64,000 nt of DNA from Streptomyces wuyuanensis (GCF_900103455.1 NZ_FNHI01000003.1:342946-406945); one strand, 5' to 3'. Positions 30,516-39,728 are shown, counted from the stretch's first letter. Numbers and translations: made by a program. The notes: generated by a model not told the origin, from the sequence alone.

Positions 30516-31799
30516 GTGGAGCACTCCGCCCCGCTGATCATCTGGGCCAACTTCTTCTCGGACCTGGCCGTGGACCTGCCGGCCCGCGGCGTCCTGGAGC
30601 ACTGGGCCGAGCAGGCCCCGCGGAAGGTCTGGCTCATACGGCCCGGCGATGTGCTGGTCACCCCCGTCCCGCCGGGTCCGGAGTTCCTGGCCCACGCCTG
30701 CGAGTTGCTCGACGTCCCGGACGGGTCCGTCACCGTGGTCACGGTGCCGCAGCTGCCCGGGATGACCATGGCGGACGCCGTCGAACGGGCCGGGCTGACG
30801 GAGCGCCTCGGTGCCCTCGCCGCCGAACGTCAGGGCGCTCGGCTGCTGCCGGTCGCGCTGGACAGGGCCACGGTCGCTCTCGCGGCGCGGCTGGGTCTGC
30901 GAGTGGCCCCGTACGGCCCGGCCGGGGTGACGGCGAGCGCCGTGGACACGGCGTACCGGCTCAACACGAAGGCCGGGTTCCGCGCCGTCGCCGGGGAGCT
31001 GGGCATCCGGGTTCCGCCCGGGCGGGTCTGCCCGGGCGGAGGGCTGACGGCGACGGTGCGGGCGATGCTCGGCCGGTACGAGCGGGTGGTGGTCAAACCG
31101 GACCGCTCGGCGGGCGGCTGCGGGCTCACGTTCCTGTCCCGCGCCGACCCCGCTCCCGGCCCGATCGGCAACGGGACCTCGGGCACCTGGGTGGTGGAGC
31201 GGTGCCTGGACGTCGCGCGGTCCGTCAGCGTCCAGCTGATCACCGGTCCGGGGTCGGCGACCCGGGTGGTGCACAGCGGGGAGATGCGCACCGCGGCCGG
31301 GTCGTACACCGGCTATGTGTCGCCGCTCCACGGCGTCGCGCGACGGACCGTACGCGAGCTCGAGCGCTGGGGCACAGCCCTCGGGGCGTATCTGGCGGCC
31401 CGGGGCTACGCGGGCCCGTACGGGCTCGACGCGGTCGTCGCCACGGACGGCACGCTGTACGCGACCGAGAGCAACGTCCGTCGGACCGCCACCACCACCC
31501 CGCAGGCGATGGTCGAGCGTCTGGCCCGTGCGGCCGGGTTCGAGGACCGCGCCTGGCTGGTCGCCTCGGGGCGCACGCCGGCGGCCCGAGGCTTCGCGGA
31601 CACCCTGCGGCAGCTGCGGGCCGAAGGGCTGGCCTGGAGTCCCGGCAGGGGCGAAGGGGTGGTCCTCTACGGGGACGCCCCGGCCGACGGCCGGTCGTGG
31701 CGCTACGCGGTGATCGGCCCCGGGCACACGAGGGTCGCGGAGATCGAGACGGCCCTGGCACGCGCTCTGGCCTTCCCGCCGTCTTCCGGCGAGCGGTGA
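30516..31799 (+). CDS. ATP-grasp ligase, PGM1-like with preATP-grasp domain
   Basis: A 427-residue protein. The N-terminal 140 residues form a Rossmann-like preATP-grasp region (LIIWANFFSDLAVDLPA). Residues 150-330 form the ATP-grasp fold: lysine in RLNTKAGFRAVAGELGIRVP, the glycine-rich loop VVVKPDRSAGGCGLTF, and the metal-binding ESNVRRTATTTPQAMVERLA. Relatives include pheganomycin-type peptide ligases that join amino acids or guanidino compounds to peptides. It starts at GTG 30516 with a poor ribosome site. It is divergent from the diiron-oxidase operon and sits next to no NRPS or precursor gene. Any product is inference. Confidence 0.8.
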   Translation: MEHSAPLIIWANFFSDLAVDLPARGVLEHWAEQAPRKVWLIRPGDVLVTPVPPGPEFLAHACELLDVPDGSVTVVTVPQLPGMTMADAVERAGLTERLGALAAERQGARLLPVALDRATVALAARLGLRVAPYGPAGVTASAVDTAYRLNTKAGFRAVAGELGIRVPPGRVCPGGGLTATVRAMLGRYERVVVKPDRSAGGCGLTFLSRADPAPGPIGNGTSGTWVVERCLDVARSVSVQLITGPGSATRVVHSGEMRTAAGSYTGYVSPLHGVARRTVRELERWGTALGAYLAARGYAGPYGLDAVVATDGTLYATESNVRRTATTTPQAMVERLARAAGFEDRAWLVASGRTPAARGFADTLRQLRAEGLAWSPGRGEGVVLYGDAPADGRSWRYAVIGPGHTRVAEIETALARALAFPPSSGER

Positions 31800-31865
31800 G
31801 CGCGCCGCCGGACAACACGCGCGGAACACCCGGAGCCGACCTGGGACGCGATTCGGGCGATCGCG

Positions 31866-31935
31866 CGCGGAGGCCGCGTCCGGACGGAGCAGGAGAAGCC
31901 GAGCCCGCGGAGGCCGCGTCCGGACGGAGCGGGAG
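31866..31935. repeat. 30-bp tandem-spaced direct repeat
   Basis: A 30-base unit starting CGCGGAGGCCGCGTCCGGAC occurs at 31866-31895 and again at 31906-31935 with one mismatch, a 40-base period. Each copy contains the palindrome CGTCCGGACG. It lies between the convergent ATP-grasp and SRPBCC genes. Confidence 0.75.
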
Positions 31936-32028
31936 CCAGGCGCGCAGCCCGTGCCGGGCAGTGACTGTGCCCTGCGCCGATCGTGTCGTGCAGGGCCCGG
32001 GGCCGTCGGCCGACCGCAGCGCCGGCGG

Positions 32029-32490
32029 TCAGGTGGTGGGCCGGATGCGTCCGCGCCAGGCGCCCGACTCGTCACCCCGGCTCTCGATGAAGTCCTTGAA
32101 GCGCCGCATGTCGTCCTTCACCCGCCGGTCGATCAGGCCGGTCATGGCCGCGGTCTTCTCGGCGGCTCCGGTCGGCTCGACGTCCATCACCAGCTCCACA
32201 CGGGTGTGCGTGTCGTCCAGGCGCTGGAAGCTGACCGTGCCCTTCTGCCTGGTGTCGCCGCCGGTGGTGCGCCAGGTGATGCGCTCGTCCGGAAGCTGGT
32301 CGACGATCTCCGTGTCGAACTCCCGGTGGACGCCGCCGATCCTGGTGGTCCAGTGGTTGTGCCGGTCGTCCAGCTGCCTCACCTCCTCGACGCCCTCCAT
32401 GAAGTTGGGGAACTCCTCGAACTGCGTCCACTGGTTGTACGCGGTGCTGACGGGGACGTCGACCTCGACGGCTTCCCTGACCGTGCTCAT
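32029..32490 (-). CDS. SRPBCC-family (START/Bet v1-like) protein
   Basis: A 153-residue single-domain protein of the polyketide-cyclase/dehydrase-type START fold. It begins MSTVREAVEVDVPVSTAYNQ and carries WTQFEEFPNFMEGVEEVRQL, both typical of the bacterial SRPBCC subgroup. The family binds hydrophobic ligands in a deep cavity, but most stand-alone members have no known function. AGGAG is nine bases upstream of ATG 32490. It is followed, in its own direction, by the 31.9 kb repeat region. Confidence 0.85.
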   Translation of the reverse strand: MSTVREAVEVDVPVSTAYNQWTQFEEFPNFMEGVEEVRQLDDRHNHWTTRIGGVHREFDTEIVDQLPDERITWRTTGGDTRQKGTVSFQRLDDTHTRVELVMDVEPTGAAEKTAAMTGLIDRRVKDDMRRFKDFIESRGDESGAWRGRIRPTT

Positions 32491-32601
32491 GGCTGCGGCT
32501 CCTCTCGCCGATCGCGCGGGTGGTGGTCCGCCGCACGGACGGGCACGTCCGACGCATACCCCGTACCGGCGGAATTACCGCCTCCGCCACCGCGTCCGGG
32601 G

Positions 32602-32982
32602 CTACTTGCGGGCCCTGAGCAGGAAGGAGTGGCCTGCCGGGTCGGACAGCAGCCGCGCCTCGCGCGGGGTGCCCCGGTCGGTCACGTCCATCGGGGTGGC
32701 CCCGAGACTCACGGCCTCGCGCTCCGCCTCGTCCAGATCCCCCGGGGGCAGCAGGATCAGCAGATGGGCCTGCTGGGCGTCCTCCGGGCGGGGCCAGCTC
32801 GGGGGCGCCAGCCCGTGATCGCGCTGGAAGCCCAGCACGGAACCGTCCTGGCCGACGACCTCGATGAGATCGGGGTCGGACGTCCTTCGCACCTCGGCGC
32901 CGAGCAGCGCCGCGTAGAACTCCGCCAGCGCCTCCGGCTCGGCGCAGTCGAGGGCGAGCATCGCCGTCTTGGGAACCGCCAT
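32602..32982 (-). CDS. VOC (glyoxalase/bleomycin-resistance) family protein
   Basis: A 126-residue single vicinal-oxygen-chelate domain pair (MLALDCAEPEALAEFYAALL at the start, LLSDPAGHSFLL at the end). Small VOC proteins of this size are usually dimeric and bind metal or small ligands. A strong AGGGGAGGGG precedes ATG 32982, which rules out the longer frame. No catalytic assignment is possible. Confidence 0.85.
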   Translation of the reverse strand: MAVPKTAMLALDCAEPEALAEFYAALLGAEVRRTSDPDLIEVVGQDGSVLGFQRDHGLAPPSWPRPEDAQQAHLLILLPPGDLDEAEREAVSLGATPMDVTDRGTPREARLLSDPAGHSFLLRARK

Positions 32983-33205
32983 TTCCCCTCCCCTTCGCAG
33001 GACTTCACGGGTACGCCGGGTACCCCGGATGTCAACGCCCAGTCCGGGGCGACATGTTCGAACAGCGGGGTGGCGGTGCGGACCCGGGCGCCGGGCCGGC
33101 ACGGAGACACTCGGGCCCCGGCGCGGTAGCGCCCGGGCCGCCCCGGAAACGCTCAGGCCGGCAGGAGTCGATCGGGCGGGGCACGGAAGCGCCCGTGCCC
33201 GTGGG

Positions 33206-33493
33206 TCAGAGCATCAGGACGAGTGCATACGCCAGGAAGAAGGCCGCGACCAGCAGCACGAGCGCGCAGACGGCCACCAGCGGGCCCTCGGCCCAGCCTC
33301 GCGGACGCGTCGGGGGGCTCGGCTGGGGTGGGCGGCCCGGGCGGTTCTCCCGCCGGCCCGGGTCCGAGTGGCCCGTCGATCGGCGCGAGGAGGCGCCCGA
33401 CCCGTCGGGCCGGGTTCCGCCTGGCGCTACCGGGACTCCCGGCGCCGGGCCGGGGGCGGTACGCGGATCAGGTTCGGGGCTGTTCACCGTCAT
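33206..33493 (-). CDS. Small membrane protein with Pro-rich N-terminus
   Basis: A 95-residue protein. Residues 1-68 are rich in Pro, Gly, Ser and Arg and probably disordered. Residues 70-95 (GPLVAVCALVLLVAAFFLAY) form one transmembrane helix ending at the C-terminus, so the tail anchors the protein. The ATG overlaps the metallophosphoesterase stop (ATGA), making it the last of four coupled genes. No family is recognised. Confidence 0.65.
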   Translation of the reverse strand: MTVNSPEPDPRTAPGPAPGVPVAPGGTRPDGSGASSRRSTGHSDPGRRENRPGRPPQPSPPTRPRGWAEGPLVAVCALVLLVAAFFLAYALVLML

Positions 33494-34275
33494 GTCCGGC
33501 GACTGCCCGGCTTCTCGAGGTCCATGGGTCCGCCGCCGGGCCGGGTCCGTTCCGGCACCTGGAGGTCGTAGACGGCGAACGCGCGCCCGATCACGGGCTG
33601 CGCCACGTTGCGCACCCGCACGCCGCCGTCCGTCATGCCGTGCTCGACTCCGAGGTGCGCGTGGCCGTGCACGGCCAGGTCCGCGCCGCCCGCGTCGACC
33701 GCCTCCGCCAGCAGGTAGCTCCCGAGGAACGGATAGATCTCGGACGGCTCCCCGGCGAGGGTGTCGGGGACGGGCGAGAAGTGCGTCAGGGCGATGCGCA
33801 CATCGCTGCCGTCCGCGGCCAGGTTCTCCAGCGAACGTCGCAGGCCGGTCGCGCAGCGCCGGGTGTAGCGGACGAACTCCTTCATCAGCGGCTCACCGAA
33901 CTCGCCCGCGCTGCGTCCCGCGTAACCGCCGCAGAAGCCCTTCGTGCCTGCGACGCCGACCTTCGTGCCGTCGATGTCGAGGACGGTGGAGTCGCCCTCC
34001 AGGACGGTGACCCCGGCGTCGCCGAGCACGGCCGCGATCTCCTCCTCCTGGTCACTGTGGTAGTCGTGGTTGCCGAGGACGCCCACGACCGGCACGGGCA
34101 ACCCCGCCACTTCGGCGGCGACGACCTCGGCCTCGGACACGGTGCCGTGGCGGGTGAGGTCCCCCGCGAGCAGAAAGACGTCCGCGCAGTCGGGGAGGGT
34201 TTCGAAGGCCGGGCGCAGCCTGCCCCTGCCGTCCTCGCCCAGATGGATGTCGCCGACGGCCGCGATCCGGATCAT
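33490..34275 (-). CDS. Metallophosphoesterase family protein
   Basis: A 261-residue calcineurin-like phosphoesterase. All five metal-binding motifs are present in order: GDIH near the start, GDLT, GNHD, a single His in LTHFSPVPDT, and GHAH. It is cytosolic. Its substrate could be a nucleotide or phosphoprotein. It is coupled by stop/start overlaps to the BON gene upstream and the small membrane-protein gene downstream. Confidence 0.92.
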   Translation of the reverse strand: MIRIAAVGDIHLGEDGRGRLRPAFETLPDCADVFLLAGDLTRHGTVSEAEVVAAEVAGLPVPVVGVLGNHDYHSDQEEEIAAVLGDAGVTVLEGDSTVLDIDGTKVGVAGTKGFCGGYAGRSAGEFGEPLMKEFVRYTRRCATGLRRSLENLAADGSDVRIALTHFSPVPDTLAGEPSEIYPFLGSYLLAEAVDAGGADLAVHGHAHLGVEHGMTDGGVRVRNVAQPVIGRAFAVYDLQVPERTRPGGGPMDLEKPGSRRT

Positions 34276-34535
34276 GGCAGCTCCTCGTGGACGTCGGGCG
34301 CGGCGGTGGAGGCGACCACGAGGTCGGAACGTACGGGAGTGTCGGCGCCCACTTCGTCCTGGACGGCGCGCAGGATCTCGTCGCGTTGCTCCGGCGAGGA
34401 GACGGTGCCGGTCAGCAGCACGGCGCCGCCGCGTTCCTCGACGCGGACGCCCAGTTCGGCGATGTCGTCCCCGGCCAGGCGCTCTCGGATGCGCGCGACG
34501 CGGTAGGCACCCTCTCCGGTGTCGGTCGGCTTCAC
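34272..34535 (-). CDS. BON-domain protein
   Basis: An 87-residue protein made of one BON domain: RIRERLAGDDIAELGVRVEE, then GAVLLTGTVSSPEQRDEILR. BON domains bind phospholipid or protein and are often exported, but there is no signal peptide here, so a cytosolic role is implied. The GTG start at 34535 overlaps the nucleotidyltransferase stop (GTGA), and its own stop overlaps the metallophosphoesterase start. Confidence 0.85.
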   Translation of the reverse strand: MKPTDTGEGAYRVARIRERLAGDDIAELGVRVEERGGAVLLTGTVSSPEQRDEILRAVQDEVGADTPVRSDLVVASTAAPDVHEELP

Positions 34536-35254
34536 GGGCCTGCCTCCCTCGGTTCCCGGGCTTCGATGACTCCGAGGCGCTCCAGCAGGTACAGGAACGC
34601 GTCCGGCAGCGGGTCGTCCTCGTGTTCCGCCCGCAGGGCGTCCCAGTCGATGAGCTCCCGCAGGGTGCGCGCGATCGTCAGCAGCGGCGCGAAGTCGCAG
34701 TGGTGCTCGGACAGGGCCGCGAGCAGGCTGCTGAGCAGGTCGTACGGGGCCAGGACCGGCATCCGGACCGAGTCGACGGCCAGCACGGGCGCGCGCTCCA
34801 GCATGGCGTCGGTGACGGGGCCTCCGGCGAGTTCGAAGATCAGGTCGATCTCCTCGCCGCCCGACCTGGCCTTGACCAGCCAGTCCTCGGGGGCGGAGAC
34901 GATCTCCACACCGCCGTCCCGCAGCGCCTCGACCACTCCGTCGACGTCCTCCCGACGGATGCAGAAGTCCGTGTCGTGCTGGAAACCCGCCGGTACGCCG
35001 TGGGCGTGCGCGGCGACGCTCCCGGCCAGCGCGAAGGGATGTCCCGACGCCTTCAGCAGGGCTGCCACGTGCTTCGTCGTCTCCAGGATGGCCTGGGTGT
35101 GGTCCTCGGGCAGCGCCCGGGCCGGACCGGACGGCGGCCCGGCGGCGCCGGCTTCACCACCGGGAGGGGCGGCTCCGGCGCCCGGTGGGGCGTCGCCCGT
35201 ACCGGCGAGGTGCAGCCGGCGGCCGCCGCTCCGGTTCCCCGTCGCCTGGTCCAT
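34532..35254 (-). CDS. Nucleotidyltransferase-fold protein
   Basis: A 240-residue protein. After about 50 disordered residues, the stretch FALAGSVAAHAHGVPAGFQH, followed by DTDFCIRREDVDGVVEAL, is the pol-beta-type nucleotidyltransferase core with its Asp-x-Asp pair. The C-terminal helices (DLLSSLLAALSEHHCDFAPL) resemble those of stand-alone NTases, including AbiEii-like and aminoglycoside transferases. It starts the four-gene coupled set. It is not next to an obvious antitoxin gene, so a toxin role is not supported. Confidence 0.82.
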   Translation of the reverse strand: MDQATGNRSGGRRLHLAGTGDAPPGAGAAPPGGEAGAAGPPSGPARALPEDHTQAILETTKHVAALLKASGHPFALAGSVAAHAHGVPAGFQHDTDFCIRREDVDGVVEALRDGGVEIVSAPEDWLVKARSGGEEIDLIFELAGGPVTDAMLERAPVLAVDSVRMPVLAPYDLLSSLLAALSEHHCDFAPLLTIARTLRELIDWDALRAEHEDDPLPDAFLYLLERLGVIEAREPREAGP

Positions 35255-35477
35255 GTCGGCTCTCCGTCCTGCCGATGATCCGTCGATGATCCGCCGGCAC
35301 CCTGCTCACCCGTCAGCACGGTGTCCGACCGCCCCGGCCCGATTCCCTGCGAGCAGCTCCCGGCCCCGCCACGAACCCACCGCGCTCGGCTCACGCCCGC
35401 TCCGGGCCGTGGGACGCTCCAGCGCGCGGTGGCGCGCACGGCACCGGCCGTGACGGCGGTCCCGCCATGCAGCGCGC

Positions 35478-36305
35478 CTACCCGCCTTTCCCGGGATGAA
35501 CATCGCGGTCCGCCCCTGGGGGCCGGCTCTGGCAGCGCGGGCACCACAGGGTGCGGCGGCCCGAGAAGCGGCGGGAGCGCAGCCGTCCCTCGCAGCGCGG
35601 GCAGCGGGGGTCGGGGTCGTCCCGCCGGCCGGTCAGCCAGCTGCGCCTGGGAGGTACGCGTGCGGCCCGCACGGACGACGCGAGGACCCTGCGCATGGCC
35701 GTGTGGAGTTCCCGGACCTCCGCCGCGCTCAACTCTCGGGCGGCCCTGTCCGGGGCCACGCCCGCTCGCCACAGGATCTCGTCGCTCAGCAGATTGCCCA
35801 GACCGGCGAGAGCGGACTGGTCCATCAGTACGTTCTTCACGGCACCCCGCCGTCCGTCGAGCAGCCTTCGGAAGTCCTCACCGGAAACGGCCAGGGCGTC
35901 GGGGCCGAGGTCGGCGAGGATGTGCCCTACGGCCGCCTCGTTCCCGGCGAGCTGGACACCCTGGAGCTTGCGCTGGTCGCGGTAGCGCAGCTGCCGTTCG
36001 TCGTCCAGCGTGAGCACGACACGGTCGTGCGGGTCGGGGGGCTCGTCCGCGCAGGCGCACACCAGGGCTCCCGTCATGCCGAAGTGCCAGACGAGCACGG
36101 GCCCGTCGTCCATGGGGGCGATCAGCCACTTGCCGTGGCGCCGGGGCTCCCCGAACCGCTCCCCCACGACCTCGTTCCGCAGCCGCCGCACGGTGACCCC
36201 GCGAAGCACCCCGGGGTCCCGCACCTCGACGTTCGTCACCCTTCGACCGCCGCCGCAGGAGCTCAGCACCTCGCGGAACCCCTCGACGTCCGGCAGCTCG
36301 GGCAT
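35478..36305 (-). CDS. Fpg/Nei family DNA glycosylase/AP lyase
   Basis: A 275-residue base-excision-repair enzyme. The N-terminus MPELPDVEGFREVL gives the catalytic Pro2 and Glu3. The helix-two-turn-helix is in LADLGPDALAVSGEDFRRLL onward. A zinc finger with C-x2-C-x16-C-x2-C spacing (CPRCEGRLRSRR to LWCPRCQ) closes the protein. It would remove oxidised bases and cut the abasic site. The start at 36305 has GGAGGTG at the right spacing. It is monocistronic and divergent from a VOC protein gene. Confidence 0.93.
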   Translation of the reverse strand: MPELPDVEGFREVLSSCGGGRRVTNVEVRDPGVLRGVTVRRLRNEVVGERFGEPRRHGKWLIAPMDDGPVLVWHFGMTGALVCACADEPPDPHDRVVLTLDDERQLRYRDQRKLQGVQLAGNEAAVGHILADLGPDALAVSGEDFRRLLDGRRGAVKNVLMDQSALAGLGNLLSDEILWRAGVAPDRAARELSAAEVRELHTAMRRVLASSVRAARVPPRRSWLTGRRDDPDPRCPRCEGRLRSRRFSGRRTLWCPRCQSRPPGADRDVHPGKGG

Positions 36306-36692
36306 GCCCACCTCCGGAATGTCGATCGGCCTCCGGCTCCGCGCCCGGGTCCGGTCTCCGACCCGGGCCTTGATCCAACGGCTCGATTCGCCGGCTCGAT
36401 TCGGAGTCTGTTCGGCTTCGTTCGGCGGAACGTCCAACCGGGGCCCCGTCGCGCTCCGGTCCGAGCGGGCGCCGTACCTTCGCCCGGGTACCCGCACGGG
36501 TGCTTCCCACGCACTGCGCGTGCCCACGGGGACCGGCCGGCACCGCGCGCCCTTTCGCGGCCGGACCTCACGGCCGTATGCGCCCCGGTCACTCGGAGTG
36601 ACACGGTCCGGCGAGGACCGGACGAGCGGAGTAGCGTGAGAACTCCGGTCTCGCGTGTCCAGGCTCGCGCGACGTGGAGATTGGCGGATGTC
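36306..36692. other. Gene-free divergent region, 387 bp
   Basis: It separates the Fpg/Nei gene (minus) from the two-domain VOC gene (plus) and must hold both promoters. The GATTCGCCGGCTCGATTCGG near 36386 repeats CTCGATTCG twice. I see nothing else that I can name. Confidence 0.4.
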
Positions 36693-37496
36693 GTGTCTAC
36701 GTCAAGTCATGCGCTGTTCGGCGCTCCGTGCTGGGTGAGCCTCATGGCTCGTGATCTGCCGGCGGCGGAGGAGTTCTACTCACAGGTGCTGGGTTGGGCG
36801 TTCCGTCCCACGAGACTCGGCGAGGAGTTCTCCGTCGGCTTCCTGGACGGCACCCCCGTCGCCGGCATCGGGGCGCTGGCGGACAGCCTCGCGGTCGCCG
36901 TGGCGTGGACGCCCTACTTCGCGGTGGACGACGCGGACGCGACCGCGGCCCGGATCCACGAGCGAAGCGCCACCGTCGCGGTGGGCCCGCTCAGCTTCGG
37001 CACCGGCCGGGCGGCACTGGCCGCGGACCGCGACGGCGCCGTGTTCGGCATCTGGCAGGGCAAGGCCATCCCCGACTGGAGCATGGGCACCGACAAGGCC
37101 CCGGCCTGGCTGGAACTGCGCACACGCGACGCCTTCGAAGCGGCGATCTTCTACGCCGAGGTGCTGGACTGGGCCTGCGCGCAGCCCGGTTGCTGCCAAG
37201 TGGCCTACGAGGACGACCACGTCGTCCTGCGCCACCAGGGGGACGCGGTCGCCCGGATCACCGGCGGCGCGGTCGGCGAAGCCCCCGACCCGCACATCCG
37301 CCCTCGCTGGCACGTGTACTTCTACGTGCCCGACGTGGACTTCGCCGTACGGACGGCCGTCGGGCACGGCGGCCGGGTCGTCGGGCCGGCCGACCCGTCC
37401 GGTACGGAGGACTGGGTGACTCTCCGCGATCCCGACGGCGGTCTGTTCACCGTGACGTCGAACGATCCTGACCCGGCGCTCGCCCCCCGGGACTGA
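36693..37496 (+). CDS. Two-domain VOC family protein
   Basis: A 267-residue protein with two VOC halves: residues 8-125 (CWVSLMARDLPAAEEFYSQV) and 135-262 (PAWLELRTRDAFEAAIFYAE, ending VTLRDPDGGLFTVTSND). This tandem form is common in Streptomyces and resembles glyoxalase/hydroxylase-like proteins of unknown substrate. GTG 36693 is the likely start; the frame is open far upstream but antisense to the Fpg gene. A good terminator follows. Confidence 0.85.
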   Translation: MSTSSHALFGAPCWVSLMARDLPAAEEFYSQVLGWAFRPTRLGEEFSVGFLDGTPVAGIGALADSLAVAVAWTPYFAVDDADATAARIHERSATVAVGPLSFGTGRAALAADRDGAVFGIWQGKAIPDWSMGTDKAPAWLELRTRDAFEAAIFYAEVLDWACAQPGCCQVAYEDDHVVLRHQGDAVARITGGAVGEAPDPHIRPRWHVYFYVPDVDFAVRTAVGHGGRVVGPADPSGTEDWVTLRDPDGGLFTVTSNDPDPALAPRD

Positions 37497-37537
37497 GCCC
37501 GCTGCCCGGCGGACGCCCGCCGACCACCCACACGGAT

Positions 37538-37569
37538 CCGGCCGGCCCCGTGGAAACGGGACCGGCCGG
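37538..37569. terminator. Bidirectional terminator
   Basis: CCGGCCGGCCCCGT (37538-37551) pairs with ACGGGACCGGCCGG (37556-37569), with one mismatch and a GGAA tetraloop. It sits between the convergent VOC and DUF1996 genes. Confidence 0.8.
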
Positions 37570-37589
37570 GACCTGTGTGCGGGTCCGCG

Positions 37590-39728
37590 TCAGCGACGGC
37601 GGGCCGCCGCAGGCTGCGGACGTCGCGAACGCAACAGCAGGACACCCGCGACGAGCAGTACGGCTCCGGCCGCGGACGGCCACAGCTGCGCACCCGTCTC
37701 GGCGAGACTGCCACCCTGACCGGCCGCCACGGGCCGGCTGTCGCCGTTGGGCTCGGGCGCGTTCTCGCCCGCGTCCTCCGTCGCCTGGGCGGCGGGCTTC
37801 CCGTTGCCCGTACCGGCCTGCGCCGAGCCGTTCGACCCGGCCGACGAACCGGCCAGGACCTCGGGCTCCTTCACCTCACCGCCGCCTTCGGGCGCGTTCG
37901 GGGCGTTCTGCTCCCCGGAGCCGTCGTCACCGGCGCCGGAACCCTCCTGGCCCGAACCGTCCTGACCCGCACCGGCGGCCGCGCCGGGCTTGTCGTCCCC
38001 TCCGGGGGCACCGGGTGCGTCCTGGCCACCCGCGCCACCGTCGGCCGGCGGGTTGTCGCCGCCCGGGTTCTGCGGCTCGTCAGGCGCGTCCTGGCCACCC
38101 GTGGCACCGTCGTTCGGCGGTGCGGGGTCGCCGGGGTTGTCCCCGTTGCCACCGCCACCATTGCCGTCGTTCCCGCCGTCACCTCCATTGCCGTCATCGC
38201 CGCCGTTGCCGCCGTCGGCGGGAGGCGCGCCCGCATCGCCTGGGCCGCACTCGCGGCCCTCGTTGATGCAGTCGACCAGCTCCTCCATCAGGTTCTCGTC
38301 GAAGACGTTGATGAAGTCGCCGTGGTCGGTGACGGGCTTGTGCAGCTGCTCCGGGAAGGAGTCGACCGCGAAGACGCTCGGGTTGGCCCCGTCGAAGACC
38401 GGCGGCGGCACGTCGTAGACGATGCGCTGCACGAGCTGCGGAATGGCCTGGAAGCCGTTGGGGCAGGCACCGTTGTCCTGGGCGAAGGCGACATGGGTGC
38501 GGTGGTTGGCGCTGTCGGTGTTCTGGCCGTCCCAGCAGCTCTGGAACTTGAACGACCGCACCACCTGGCTGCCCTCGGGGCAGATCGGGTACTTGTCCTT
38601 CAGCTGGCGGTCCTCGAAGCCGGTGCAGCTCCACGACGCGTTCGCGTTCGCATCACCGTTGACGAACGCCTTGGCGTCGCCGGTGATGATCCGCAGGAAC
38701 CGCGGCATCGCCGTCACCTTGGACACCGGGCTGCCCACGAAGTTCAGCGTGACCTGCGACGGCGTCTGGATCTCGCCGACGTTCTGGTCCTTGCCGCCGC
38801 CGTCCGCGTTGGCGTCGTTCTCCTGCTGCCCGTTCTGCAGCCGCAGAACCGGCCAGTAGTACGTCGACCTGTCGCCCTGGTCCACACAGGTGGTCTGCCC
38901 GTTGGCGAGGTCGTCGTCGCTGGCGAAGGCGTCGTTGGCCTGGTTGCCCACGTAGTCGTGCATGTGGTGGGCGCCGTTGGCGACACCGGGCGCGACGATC
39001 ACGTTGTCCGGGTTGAACTTGCCGTTCTCGTTCACGCCGCAGTCGGTCGCGAACGTGCCCCGGGACGCGTTCTGCTGAGCGGGCGGGTTGTTGACGTTCG
39101 GCTGGACGGACTGGATGTCGACGAAGTCGGACTGCTCCGGGCCGTTGCCGGCCTGACCGCCGTTGCCGTTGCCCTGGTCGCCGCCGTCCTGACCGCCGTC
39201 GTCCTGGCCCTGGTCCTGACCGTCACCCTGGTCGCCGCCGTCCTGACCGCCGTTGTCGGCGTCGTCCTGCTGCAACTCGCAGGCCGCCATGGACTCGAGG
39301 CCCTCCGGGCGGTCACCGGCCCGGTCGATCGCCGTCGAAATACGGTCGAGGCTCGCCGTCCGCTTGTCCTCCAGCGGACCGAGGACCGCGTTCTCGGCGA
39401 ACTTCGGGTCCTGTGCGACCTGTTCCTTCTGCTCGGCGAACCGCTGGTAGGCCTCGGTGATCTGGCTGTCCATCGCGGCCAGTTCCTTGTCGACCTCGGG
39501 CCGCGCCGCGTCCGGCACCTCCGAGAGCCCGTTCGCGACCTCGGGACACTTGATGGTGGACGCGGCGGCACCGGCTCCGAGGGTCTGGTTCTGCGACTGC
39601 CCCCACCCCTCGCCGGCCGAGGCGTAGGTGTTGACCGCGATCAGCCCACCGCCGCCCAGCATGAGCGCGATCGAGGCCGCCACTACTCTCCTGCCGCCCG
39701 TTGAGCGTCTGCGTGCACTTCTTCTCAA
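37590..39728 (-). CDS. Sortase-anchored surface protein with DUF1996 domain
   Basis: A 712-residue exported protein. Residues 1-39 form a signal peptide ([20 protein letters not shown]). Then come a helical segment rich in Glu/Gln (60-150), a Gly/Asp/Gln linker (155-195), and a DUF1996 domain (about 205-475, [15 protein letters not shown] and [20 protein letters not shown]). A 190-residue Gly/Asp/Asn/Pro linker follows, then the sorting signal [20 protein letters not shown] with an Arg-rich tail. LAETG fits the Streptomyces class E sortase, so it is probably wall-bound. The TTG start at 39728 has AGGAG six bases upstream. DUF1996 proteins occur in fungi and actinomycetes; function unknown. 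Confidence 0.87.
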   Translation of the reverse strand: MRRSARRRSTGGRRVVAASIALMLGGGGLIAVNTYASAGEGWGQSQNQTLGAGAAASTIKCPEVANGLSEVPDAARPEVDKELAAMDSQITEAYQRFAEQKEQVAQDPKFAENAVLGPLEDKRTASLDRISTAIDRAGDRPEGLESMAACELQQDDADNGGQDGGDQGDGQDQGQDDGGQDGGDQGNGNGGQAGNGPEQSDFVDIQSVQPNVNNPPAQQNASRGTFATDCGVNENGKFNPDNVIVAPGVANGAHHMHDYVGNQANDAFASDDDLANGQTTCVDQGDRSTYYWPVLRLQNGQQENDANADGGGKDQNVGEIQTPSQVTLNFVGSPVSKVTAMPRFLRIITGDAKAFVNGDANANASWSCTGFEDRQLKDKYPICPEGSQVVRSFKFQSCWDGQNTDSANHRTHVAFAQDNGACPNGFQAIPQLVQRIVYDVPPPVFDGANPSVFAVDSFPEQLHKPVTDHGDFINVFDENLMEELVDCINEGRECGPGDAGAPPADGGNGGDDGNGGDGGNDGNGGGGNGDNPGDPAPPNDGATGGQDAPDEPQNPGGDNPPADGGAGGQDAPGAPGGDDKPGAAAGAGQDGSGQEGSGAGDDGSGEQNAPNAPEGGGEVKEPEVLAGSSAGSNGSAQAGTGNGKPAAQATEDAGENAPEPNGDSRPVAAGQGGSLAETGAQLWPSAAGAVLLVAGVLLLRSRRPQPAAARRR

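Noticed and set aside
34532..35254. AbiEii-like toxin of a toxin-antitoxin pair
   Set aside because: The nucleotidyltransferase fold fits, but the coupled neighbour is a BON protein, not an AbiEi-type antitoxin.
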